Of a stretch of DNA of 6,288 nucleotides, positions 1 to 5,733 are shown piece after piece. A program made the position numbers and the translations under genes. The notes under the pieces were generated by a model that did no database searches, was not told the origin of the DNA, and saw only the letters and a program-made list of their open reading frames with translations. The DNA lies in assembly GCA_031256575.1 (NCBI GenBank), contig JAIRQI010000146.1:1-6288 (forward strand), written 5' to 3'. This DNA comes from Coriobacteriales bacterium. Its GTDB lineage: Bacteria; Actinomycetota; Coriobacteriia; Coriobacteriales; UBA8131. Every line of letters begins with the position of its first letter. Position 1 is the stretch's first letter.

Positions 1-246
1 CTGCCTGTCGTTTTTCTGCTGCTACATTTGGCTTACGGGTTTAGCGCATTAGGTGGGCTACTGCACGGCTACTGCCGACCTATCTATCGCTCCTTCGTGC
101 CTTCCCGTCCAAAACCCACAGAGCCAAAACCAATGGAGCCTGCGCCCACCCAGCCACAACTTGCGCCCACCCAGCCACAACCTGCTCCCACCCAGCCACA
201 ACCTGCTAAGCCAACCACATCCCAACCATCCGACAAAAAGAGCTAA
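1..246 (+). CDS. Partial (3' end): membrane-anchored ExoA-like glycosyltransferase with proline-rich C-terminal tail
   Basis: The reading frame is open from the first base of the window, so the gene starts upstream; 81 codons and a TAA stop are visible. Visible residues 1-23 are hydrophobic and contain HLAYGFSALGGLL. This resembles the last membrane segment of ExoA-like (succinoglycan-type) family-2 glycosyltransferases, where an H-x-x-YG-x-G pattern is usual. A basic stretch follows, then from about residue 34 a low-complexity tail rich in Pro, Thr, Gln and Lys. Residues 48-68 of the tail are three copies of a 7-residue unit, APTQPQ(L/P). Such a tail is not part of the catalytic fold. The catalytic domain is outside the window, so the family call rests only on the membrane segment and the context. 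The next glycosyltransferase starts one base after the stop, which suggests translational coupling. Another polytopic polysaccharide protein is possible. Confidence 0.55.
   Translation: MPVVFLLLHLAYGFSALGGLLHGYCRPIYRSFVPSRPKPTEPKPMEPAPTQPQLAPTQPQPAPTQPQPAKPTTSQPSDKKS
142..204 (+). repeat. Three tandem 21-bp repeats coding APTQPQ(L/P)
   Basis: Three adjacent 21-bp units occupy 142-162, 163-183 and 184-204. They are nearly identical: unit 1 ends CTT where the others end CCT, and unit 3 starts GCT where the others start GCG. They keep frame with the upstream gene and code three 7-residue Pro/Gln units. A unit length divisible by three means copy-number change would lengthen or shorten the tail without a frameshift. 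Confidence 0.9.
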
Positions 247-247
247 T

Positions 248-1228
248 GTGGCAAAGATATCGGTCATCATTCCGGTCTTCAACACGGCAGAGTATCTGGA
301 ACGCTGCCTGCAATCCGTCTTGGCTCAAAGCCATTTTGACCTAGAAGTGATTCTGATTGACGACGGGTCAACAGATGGCTCTAGCCAACTCTGTGACCAG
401 TTTGCTCACACAGACCAGCGGGTGCAGGTAGTCCATCAAGCCAATGCCGGTCTCTCGGCTGCTCGTAATGTCGGGTTGGACAGGGCGAGTGGTGACTATA
501 TTGGCTTTGTGGATAGTGATGACTGGATAGAGCCAGATATGTACAGTTACCTGCTTGACCAGCTACAACAAGCGGATGCCGATATTGCTGAGATAGTCTT
601 AGAGGTAGCTATGTCAGCTAGCCATCAGATGCGTAAAACAGTTGAGCAACTACAGGTCTTTACTGGTGAGGATATCCTTATCCACTATTTTGAACATAAC
701 GAATTCGGCATTTGGTTACGGCTGTACAAAAGGCAGGTGCTAGCCGATGTCCGTTTTGACCTTGGGCGTATTAATGAGGATGTGGTAGCGGGCTTTCTAG
801 CTTTATCGAACGCCAAGCGCTTGGTCTTCAGCAACCAGCCTAAGTATTACTACTTCAGCAATCCAATCGGTATCAGTGAGAGCCCATTAAGAGCTCGTGA
901 CCTGGACCTACTTTATGCAGGTGACCGTTTGGATGACCTGACAGCCAACACAACTAACCAGCATTTACGGCGCTTGGTACTGACCAAGAAGTATCGCTCA
1001 CCTTTTACCTTACTGGTTAAAATGACCTTGTTCGGCTGCAACGTCGAGCTGGATGAACAACAGACGCGCCTGCAGCTCAGAGCTCAAGTTCGTGAGCATT
1101 ACAGCTTCTTAATGAAATCACAGATGCCATTGAACCGCAAAATCCTTCTCACTGGTTGTCGCTTCTGCTATCCGCTGGTCAAGCTGGCAGCTAGCGTTTA
1201 TCGTAGCCTGTTGCACGCAAAGCGGTAG
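248..1228 (+). CDS. Family 2 glycosyltransferase (GT-A fold)
   Basis: This 326-residue protein is a probable cytoplasmic or membrane-associated enzyme that transfers a sugar from a nucleotide sugar to a growing lipid-linked glycan. The GT2 domain starts at once with ISVIIPVFN (residues 4-12). It continues with IDDGSTDGS (37-45, nucleotide binding), the NAGLSAARN loop (66-74) and the metal-binding D-x-D region DSDD (89-92). An ED pair at 177-178 is in the usual place of the catalytic base. The C-terminal ~80 residues are basic and partly hydrophobic, with no clear membrane segment. I chose GTG at 248 because it lies just after the upstream stop (TAA 244-246), has a weak purine-rich AAAAAGAG before it, and gives the normal GT2 N-terminus. 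The frame stays open back to 53, but that extension only reads the upstream Pro-repeat out of frame. Length is normal for the family. Donor and acceptor sugars cannot be read from the sequence. Confidence 0.9.
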   Translation: MAKISVIIPVFNTAEYLERCLQSVLAQSHFDLEVILIDDGSTDGSSQLCDQFAHTDQRVQVVHQANAGLSAARNVGLDRASGDYIGFVDSDDWIEPDMYSYLLDQLQQADADIAEIVLEVAMSASHQMRKTVEQLQVFTGEDILIHYFEHNEFGIWLRLYKRQVLADVRFDLGRINEDVVAGFLALSNAKRLVFSNQPKYYYFSNPIGISESPLRARDLDLLYAGDRLDDLTANTTNQHLRRLVLTKKYRSPFTLLVKMTLFGCNVELDEQQTRLQLRAQVREHYSFLMKSQMPLNRKILLTGCRFCYPLVKLAASVYRSLLHAKR

Positions 1229-1244
1229 CAAGCTAGTAAACAAG

Positions 1245-1394
1245 CTAATGCAATCCTGAAAGCCAGGTAGCATAAGAGTTGGTTCTGTTGAACTCAAACT
1301 GTCTTTTCCGATAACTTCTGACTAAAACTAGTTCGTATGTATTATCAAGAAGATATACTTCATCGCAAAACTTGATGGTAGTCTTTGAACTCAT
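1245..1394 (-). other. Small unassigned open frame, possible gene remnant
   Basis: Reading the minus strand from ATG at 1394 gives 49 codons and a TAG stop. The product starts MSSKTTIKFCDEVYLLDNTY and has a basic middle (RSYRKRQ). The same frame stays open about 20 codons further upstream, with no better start. There is no convincing Shine-Dalgarno site. The neighbouring minus-strand frame just upstream is also open and protein-like (KLIDEFKDYHQVL), so a single frameshift would join the two into a longer product. It may be debris of a lost gene or chance. I do not recognise it. Confidence 0.15.
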
Positions 1395-1406
1395 CAATGA
1401 GTTTAA
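1385..1406. terminator. Hairpin between convergent genes, possible weak terminator
   Basis: TTGAACTCA (1385-1393) pairs with TGAGTTTAA (1398-1406) around a 4-base TCAA loop: a 9-bp stem with one G-U pair on the plus-strand transcript. It sits between two convergent genes, where a terminator is expected. It is AT-rich and lacks a proper T-run on either side, so intrinsic termination would be weak. Confidence 0.25.
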
Positions 1407-1506
1407 TAATTGCGTTAACAGAATAGTTTTGAGATATCTGTAGCGCGGTTCAGCTCAGCAGTCCTACCACGCAACGCTACCACACAGCTCTACTCCGCAT
1501 CATCCC

Positions 1507-2589
1507 TTAATAGTGCGGGAATAGTTTGCTCCAGACTTTCTTGGCTAAAAGCGGCAAGCCGCCGGTCTGCAGGTAGTGCCGGGCTTTGCTCAGATTGCTT
1601 CGGGTGCCGCTTACCTGGCGTTGGCGATGATACTCTTCTGGCGAATCCAAAATCAGCTTCAAGTCAATCAGGTTCCAGTCTTCGAACAGCTGCCAGTCTA
1701 GACGGCCTTGCTCAAGGTCAAGAGCCAGCTCGCGAGACATTAACAGTAAAAAATCCATCTGCAGGTCTATTGCCAAACGCTCATAGTTCCAGACGTAGGT
1801 ATCGAACTTCATCTTAGTTTTCAAACCCGGAAGCCAGTCTGGAATCGTTCGGGTACTGATATAACGGTCCATCTCGGCGAACTCATCTATAACGCAATTA
1901 GCCTTAGCTGATGAGTTCACCGACGATGCCTGGTTGTCTTGGCGGTATAAAACAAGCGCATTGGGGAGATACACCACCCGTCTGGCATTGAACCAGACTT
2001 TGAAGCTGAACGCGGTGTCTTGGTAGGAAGCTCCAGGTGTCTCGGTGAAACGGATATCGTGCTGCTCCAGGAAGTCTCGGCGATAGAGGGCTGTCCATAC
2101 GGATGGGGGCAGGTAGAAGATATCATTCTCAATCTGCGGATTTACCAATCGGTGATACTGCTGGCGGGGTACCACATGGCGTAAAACCCGGCGAACAGGT
2201 GGTCCCGACCAGTAGAGATAACAGTTAGCCTTGGCGACCTCAACCTGATAATCTGAGGCGGCTTTATAGAGTAGCTCCAGAGCTTGGGGGTCAAAGAGGT
2301 CATCAGACTCTAGGACAGCGATGTATTCTCCCCGGGCTTCATCCAAACCACGATTCATTGAAGCACCATATCCGGAGTTTGGCTTGTCAACCAACTTGAA
2401 CCGGGAGTCTTTCTGTACAAATTCTTCAATGATCTCCCGGGAGTCATCGGTAGAACCATCATTGATACAGATAGCCTCGAAATCAGTAAAAGTCTGGGCC
2501 AAAACGGAACTCAGGCATTCAGCCAGATAGGCTGAGACGTTATAGATTGGTATCAGTATCGACACCTGCGGAGAGTCAGTTTGCGGCAT
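1507..2589 (-). CDS. Family 2 glycosyltransferase, opposite orientation
   Basis: This 360-residue protein is a second GT2 enzyme, probably adding another sugar to the same glycan from the cytoplasmic side. The GT-A domain begins with VSILIPIYN (residues 9-17). It carries INDGSTDDS (42-50), NSGYGASMNRGLD (71-83) and the metal-binding ESDD (94-97). VWTALYRRDFL lies at 164-174, and SYQD at 188-191 is in the position of the catalytic base. The region after ~230 is helical and charged and has no membrane segment. I chose ATG at 2589 because AAAGG lies six bases before it (2596-2600, minus strand). A GTG at 2619 would add ten residues but has no better ribosome site. The gene is read against all its neighbours and so needs its own promoter, presumably in 2590-2892; I could not pick a convincing one. 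Length and motifs are intact. The sugar specificity is unknown. Confidence 0.9.
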   Translation of the reverse strand: MPQTDSPQVSILIPIYNVSAYLAECLSSVLAQTFTDFEAICINDGSTDDSREIIEEFVQKDSRFKLVDKPNSGYGASMNRGLDEARGEYIAVLESDDLFDPQALELLYKAASDYQVEVAKANCYLYWSGPPVRRVLRHVVPRQQYHRLVNPQIENDIFYLPPSVWTALYRRDFLEQHDIRFTETPGASYQDTAFSFKVWFNARRVVYLPNALVLYRQDNQASSVNSSAKANCVIDEFAEMDRYISTRTIPDWLPGLKTKMKFDTYVWNYERLAIDLQMDFLLLMSRELALDLEQGRLDWQLFEDWNLIDLKLILDSPEEYHRQRQVSGTRSNLSKARHYLQTGGLPLLAKKVWSKLFPHY

Positions 2590-2736
2590 GCTGGACCTTT
2601 CGACGCTAAAAGTATACACGCTGAGAGTAGCTGACGGTTGACCTCAGTCACTTCAGGTACTGATACAAAGCGAGAGCTAAATAGTAATTACTTAGGCTGG
2701 TTCTGGAATACGGCAGTGACAAGCACCATTCAAGCT

Positions 2737-2764
2737 CTGAGCATAATAACCGTTCACATATATT
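2737..2764 (+). promoter_or_regulatory. Candidate sigma-70-type promoter for dehydratase/export operon
   Basis: TATATT at 2759-2764 matches the -10 consensus in five of six bases. CTGAGC at 2737-2742, 16 bases upstream, matches the -35 consensus in three of six. Transcription would start at the edge of the 24-bp repeat block and give a leader of roughly 120 bases. The weak -35 makes this a tentative call. Confidence 0.22.
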
Positions 2765-2766
2765 CC

Positions 2767-2838
2767 ACATCACTCCGACACAGTTAACCAACATCACTCC
2801 GATACAGTCAGCCAACATCGCTCCTGAGCTGTCAGCCT
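2767..2838. repeat. Three imperfect 24-bp tandem repeats upstream of dehydratase gene
   Basis: The units are 2767-2790, 2791-2814 and 2815-2838. Units 1 and 2 share ACATCACTCCGA and differ at three of 24 positions. Unit 3 is more diverged (17 of 24 identical to unit 2) but keeps the ACATC start and the GTCAGCC end. They are non-coding, and no clear internal dyad is visible. They lie just downstream of the candidate promoter, so they could be operator sites or part of the mRNA leader. Confidence 0.85.
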
Positions 2839-2875
2839 GAAGAACTACCATCATGTTACAATGGACTGTCTGAAC

Positions 2876-2881
2876 AGGAGG
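2876..2881 (+). promoter_or_regulatory. Strong Shine-Dalgarno site (AGGAGG)
   Basis: AGGAGG lies 11 bases before ATG 2893 and fixes the start of the dehydratase. The spacing is a little long. CTCCTG at 2821-2826 is exactly complementary to CAGGAG at 2875-2880 and could mask the site in the mRNA. Confidence 0.75.
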
Positions 2882-2892
2882 TTTGCGATCTG

Positions 2893-4884
2893 ATGAATGT
2901 CAGGCTGAGCGGGAGGGCGGTGTTCCTGATTCTCTGGGACATCTTTGCCACCTATATAGCCTTCATATTCGCTACTTTTGGGACCAGTCAAGGCGATGAC
3001 ATATTTGCCACAACTGACTGGATCTTCCTTTTCGGTATTGTCGCAGTAGTCAATTTTGGCATCTTTGTTATTTTGCGTATGTACAACAACCTCCGGGAAT
3101 ACGCCTCCACTAATGAGATGCTGCAGATTGTCTATGCCACAGTGATTTCGGTGCCGGTCTCTGCTGTCGTTCACTATGTCGCCGGAAACCGCTTGCCCAT
3201 CCGGGTCTATCTACTGGCTTGGTTTGTTCTAGTCGTCCTGACCGGTGGGGCGCGTTTTGCTTTTCGCTATTGGCGCCATGGCAAACAGCTGATCAGCCAA
3301 CGGCCGAACAATGTTTCTCGCCGTCGAACCTTGATCGTTGGAGCTGGAGAGACCGGTTCGCTGACCATCAACCGTATGGCAGCAGGAGATTACTCCATGC
3401 AAGGTATACCGGTGGCTTGCGTGGATGACGATGTCTCCAAACACGGCCTGCGTATCCATAACATCAAAGTGGTCGGTTCGACCGATATGATTCAAGATTT
3501 GGTTCGCACCCTGGCCATCGAACAGATTGTTGTGGCTATACCTTCTGCTACTCCCGATCAACGGCGGCGTATCTATGATATCTGCCTCTCGACCAACTGT
3601 CGCCTGTTGACGCTGCCCAACGTTCGCAACCTGCGTATGGAAGAACTAGGCGGCGTACAGCTGCGCGAGGTACAGCTGGCAGACTTGCTTTCGCGCGACG
3701 AGGTGGTGTTAGACACCCGGTTGGTCAGTGGTTATCTGGCTGGACGAACTGTCTTAATTACTGGCGGTGGGGGATCAATTGGTTCAGAACTGGCTCGTCA
3801 GGTAGCGGCGGTCGGTATCTCGAAGCTGATCATCTTTGACATTTATGAGAACACCGCCTATGACTTGCAACGAGAGCTAAGCGACCGCTATCCTGAAATC
3901 CCAGTCGTGGTCGAGATCGGTTCGATTCGCGATAAAAAACGTTTGGAGAAGCTCTTCAGCACCTATCAGCCAGAGGTGGTCTTTCATGCCGCCGCTCACA
4001 AACATGTGCCGCTGATGGAGAACAATCCGCGCGAAGCGGTGCTGAACAACGTTTTCGGTACCCTTAATGTGGCAGAAGCCGCTGTCGGCAACGCAGTTCA
4101 ATATTTCATCCACATTTCAACTGACAAAGCTGTCAATCCGACCAGCGTGATGGGGGCCACCAAACGCCTGGGCGAGATGATTATCCAGCGCTTCGCCCAA
4201 ATCTCGCCAACCAAGTTCGCAGCGGTTCGCTTTGGCAATGTGCTGGGATCGAACGGTTCGGTGCTGCCGATCTTTCAGCGCCAGATTGCCGAGGCCGGTC
4301 CGGTGACTGTGACCGACCCCGATATCACCCGCTACTTCATGACTATCCCGGAAGCCTCGCGCCTGGTCATTCAAGCTGGCGGTATGGCCAAAGGCGGCGA
4401 GATTTTCATTCTGGAGATGGGTGAGCCGGTGAAGATCGATGATTTGGTTCGCAACCTAATCAAGCTTTCCGGGATGACTCCGGATGTCGATATCGAGATC
4501 AAATACACCGGGTTAAGGCCTGGGGAGAAGCTCTATGAAGAGCTGTTGATGGATTCGGAGACCACGTTGCCGACCGAAGTCAATGGCATATTGGTTTCGA
4601 CAGCAGTACCGGAGAGCACCGAAGCCGTCCAGGCTAAGCTGAGAGCTTTGGAGGCTTGCTTGAATGGTGACGAGCAATCGATTATTGACTGTTTGGCTGA
4701 GCAGGTGCCGACCTATCGGCACAATGCAGCAAACCAGCAAGCCAAGGTCAACGATACACCTGGCATAAACAACGTAAACGATACACCTGACGTAGCTAGC
4801 CCTACCGCTCCTCCCATATCCACCCCACCCATATCCTCCCCTCCAACTCCACCCTCCAGGAAGCTGAACCAATCTAATGGATAA
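2893..4884 (+). CDS. Membrane-bound nucleotide-sugar 4,6-dehydratase (CapD/WbpM/PglF type)
   Basis: This 663-residue protein is of the long type in the polysaccharide biosynthesis CapD family. Members remove water from UDP-GlcNAc or a similar UDP-HexNAc to give a UDP-4-keto-6-deoxy sugar, the first step toward rare amino-deoxy sugars. Four N-terminal membrane segments (about 7-30, 43-62, 74-97 and 102-125) are followed by a first Rossmann-like domain (LIVGAGETG, 147-155). The catalytic SDR domain has TGGGGSIG (290-297), HISTDKAVNP (407-416) and LRPGEKLYEELL (541-552). In the catalytic region, D411 and K412 are followed by M420 and K424: methionine replaces the usual SDR tyrosine, as known for the long WbpM-like enzymes. 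From ~613 a Pro/Ser/Thr/Asn-rich tail is added, built from VNDTP and PIS(T/S)P repeats; this is unusual. The gene leads a tight operon and overlaps the permease by 8 bp. The exact substrate is not readable from the sequence. Confidence 0.92.
   Translation: MNVRLSGRAVFLILWDIFATYIAFIFATFGTSQGDDIFATTDWIFLFGIVAVVNFGIFVILRMYNNLREYASTNEMLQIVYATVISVPVSAVVHYVAGNRLPIRVYLLAWFVLVVLTGGARFAFRYWRHGKQLISQRPNNVSRRRTLIVGAGETGSLTINRMAAGDYSMQGIPVACVDDDVSKHGLRIHNIKVVGSTDMIQDLVRTLAIEQIVVAIPSATPDQRRRIYDICLSTNCRLLTLPNVRNLRMEELGGVQLREVQLADLLSRDEVVLDTRLVSGYLAGRTVLITGGGGSIGSELARQVAAVGISKLIIFDIYENTAYDLQRELSDRYPEIPVVVEIGSIRDKKRLEKLFSTYQPEVVFHAAAHKHVPLMENNPREAVLNNVFGTLNVAEAAVGNAVQYFIHISTDKAVNPTSVMGATKRLGEMIIQRFAQISPTKFAAVRFGNVLGSNGSVLPIFQRQIAEAGPVTVTDPDITRYFMTIPEASRLVIQAGGMAKGGEIFILEMGEPVKIDDLVRNLIKLSGMTPDVDIEIKYTGLRPGEKLYEELLMDSETTLPTEVNGILVSTAVPESTEAVQAKLRALEACLNGDEQSIIDCLAEQVPTYRHNAANQQAKVNDTPGINNVNDTPDVASPTAPPISTPPISSPPTPPSRKLNQSNG
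4747..4789 (+). repeat. Direct repeat coding VNDTP twice
   Basis: A 16-bp sequence at 4747-4762 recurs at 4774-4789 with one mismatch. The period is 27 bases, so frame is kept. Both copies code VNDTP (residues 619-623 and 628-632) in the tail of the dehydratase. Confidence 0.85.
4813..4842 (+). repeat. Tandem 15-bp C-rich repeat; G-quadruplex motif on minus strand
   Basis: Two 15-bp units (4813-4827 and 4828-4842) differ at two positions and code PISTP and PISSP (residues 641-650). Four C-runs (4813-4815, 4823-4826, 4828-4830, 4838-4841) are separated by 7, 1 and 7 bases. The minus strand therefore fits the classic four-tract G-quadruplex rule (runs of at least three G, loops of 1-7). The permease start is about 35 bases downstream. 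Confidence 0.8.
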
Positions 4885-5725
4885 ATTCAACGACCGCCTC
4901 CGAAACGACTGGTTTATCCTCTCCAGCCTGGTTTCCAAGGACTTCAAACTGAAGTACCGCCGTAGCATCTTGGGAGTCGTTTGGAGTGTCTTGAACCCCT
5001 TCTTGATGATGATCGTGATGGCTGCAATCTTCTCATTCTTCTCTCGTGGCGATACTGCAACCCAACCGTTCCCGGTCTACCTGATTTTAGGCTCCACGCT
5101 CTTCACGCTGATGTCTTCGGCAACCTCAATCGGAGCCAGTTCCATTATCTCAGCTGCCAGTATGATCAAGAAGATTCGCATCAATAAGATGATCTTTCCA
5201 CTAGCCAAAGTGGTCTTTGAGCTGGTCAACTTCTCTTTGTCGCTAGTTGCAGTGGTAATCGTGATGGCGTTTTTTAAAGTTTGGCCGACTATCTATCTGC
5301 TCTACTTGCCATTATTGTTGTTCTACGTAACACTGTTCTGCGCCGGTTTGAGTCTACTTCTGTCAGCTTTAGCGGTCTTTTTCGCAGACATCATCTACCT
5401 CTGGGGAGTGGTACTCACAGCTTGGACCTATGCTACCCCGATTTTCTATTCGTCAAGCATCTTGCCGCAGCTGATGATTGATTTTATGAAGTTCAACCCG
5501 ATGTACCATTATGTCACCTATTTTCGCTCCATCACGATGTGTGGCGTCCAGGCTAACATTGCCAGCTTGCTGCATTGTTTTATCAACCAGGAGTTATGGT
5601 TACCAGCTTGGCAACCACCGGGCTTAATGGAGAACCTGGTCTGTCTGGGTATCGCCGTTATCACCTTCCTAGCTGGCTACCTGGTATTTCGAGTCACCCA
5701 GAAACGCTTCATTCTCTTTGTATAG
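4877..5725 (+). CDS. ABC-2 type polysaccharide export permease (Wzm/TagG-like)
   Basis: This 282-residue membrane subunit would form the channel of an ABC exporter that moves a lipid-linked polysaccharide or teichoic-acid-like polymer across the cytoplasmic membrane. The cytoplasmic N-terminus has the family signature FKLKYRRSILGVVWSVLNP (23-41). About six membrane segments follow (near 32-55, 66-90, 110-132, 138-165, 174-191 and 253-273). NPMYHYVTYFR (207-217), before the last segment, is also typical. Length is normal. ATG at 4877 overlaps the dehydratase stop by 8 bp, so translation is probably coupled. AGGAAG at 4858-4863 is the nearest ribosome-site candidate, though 13 bases away. The ATPase follows after 8 bp, giving the usual permease-ATPase order. 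Substrate is inferred from the neighbours only. Confidence 0.92.
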   Translation: MDKFNDRLRNDWFILSSLVSKDFKLKYRRSILGVVWSVLNPFLMMIVMAAIFSFFSRGDTATQPFPVYLILGSTLFTLMSSATSIGASSIISAASMIKKIRINKMIFPLAKVVFELVNFSLSLVAVVIVMAFFKVWPTIYLLYLPLLLFYVTLFCAGLSLLLSALAVFFADIIYLWGVVLTAWTYATPIFYSSSILPQLMIDFMKFNPMYHYVTYFRSITMCGVQANIASLLHCFINQELWLPAWQPPGLMENLVCLGIAVITFLAGYLVFRVTQKRFILFV

Positions 5726-5733
5726 GTAAAACA

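Larger units (their letters stand above)
1229..1506. other. Spacer between convergent genes, AT-richer, no confident gene
   Basis: These 278 bases separate the ends of two convergent glycosyltransferase genes. The stretch is visibly AT-richer than its flanks. It contains a hairpin at 1385-1406, a short minus-strand open frame at 1245-1394, and a 6-bp inverted repeat (GTAGCG at 1440-1445, CGCTAC at 1475-1480) with a loop too long to be a normal terminator. I see no classic GC-rich stem followed by a T-run on either strand. Confidence 0.6.
2590..2892. promoter_or_regulatory. Divergent intergenic region with repeats and leader
   Basis: This 303-bp region separates the divergent starts of the minus-strand glycosyltransferase and the dehydratase operon, so promoters for both should lie here. 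It holds a 10-bp palindrome AGTAATTACT (2683-2692), a possible plus-strand promoter (2737-2764), three 24-bp tandem repeats (2767-2838) and a strong Shine-Dalgarno site (2876-2881). The minus-strand open frame at 2648-2854 overlaps the repeats, looks like no protein I know, and is not accepted as a gene. Confidence 0.6.

Noticed and set aside
142..204. CRISPR-like array from the regular repeats.
   Set aside because: The units are directly adjacent with no spacers and are coding, so this is a tandem repeat.
53..247. Upstream extension of the first GT2 gene (the frame is open back to 53).
   Set aside because: It reads the Pro-repeat of the upstream gene in another frame and gives a nonsense RPPSHNL repeat. 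The GT2 domain starts right after GTG 248, next to the upstream stop.
58..285. Minus-strand open frame rich in Trp, Leu and Gly.
   Set aside because: It is the antisense reading of the Pro-repeat (CCA/CCC become TGG/GGG). Openness comes from the repeat's base composition.
1440..1480. Inverted repeat GTAGCG/CGCTAC as a terminator for the minus-strand or plus-strand gene.
   Set aside because: The 29-base loop and lack of a T-run make a terminator unlikely.
2638..2666. Plus-strand promoter with TTGACC and a 17-base spacer.
   Set aside because: The -35 is good, but the -10 position reads TGATAC, matching only two of six consensus bases.
2683..2692. Perfect 10-bp palindrome AGTAATTACT as an operator.
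   Set aside because: It is short and AT-rich, a single copy, and not placed on a convincing promoter; chance is likely.
2648..2854. Minus-strand 68-codon open frame with a VMLxxC-like repeat.
   Set aside because: The apparent protein repeat is the 24-bp DNA repeat read antisense. There is no recognisable domain, and it lies across the promoter region of the operon.
2851..3174. Minus-strand 107-codon open frame.
   Set aside because: It is antisense to the well-supported membrane segments of the dehydratase and shows no family motif.
4513..4968. Minus-strand 151-codon open frame with Gly/Trp/Tyr-rich middle.
   Set aside because: It lies antisense to the end of the dehydratase and start of the permease, both with strong motifs; its low-complexity part mirrors the C-rich tail.
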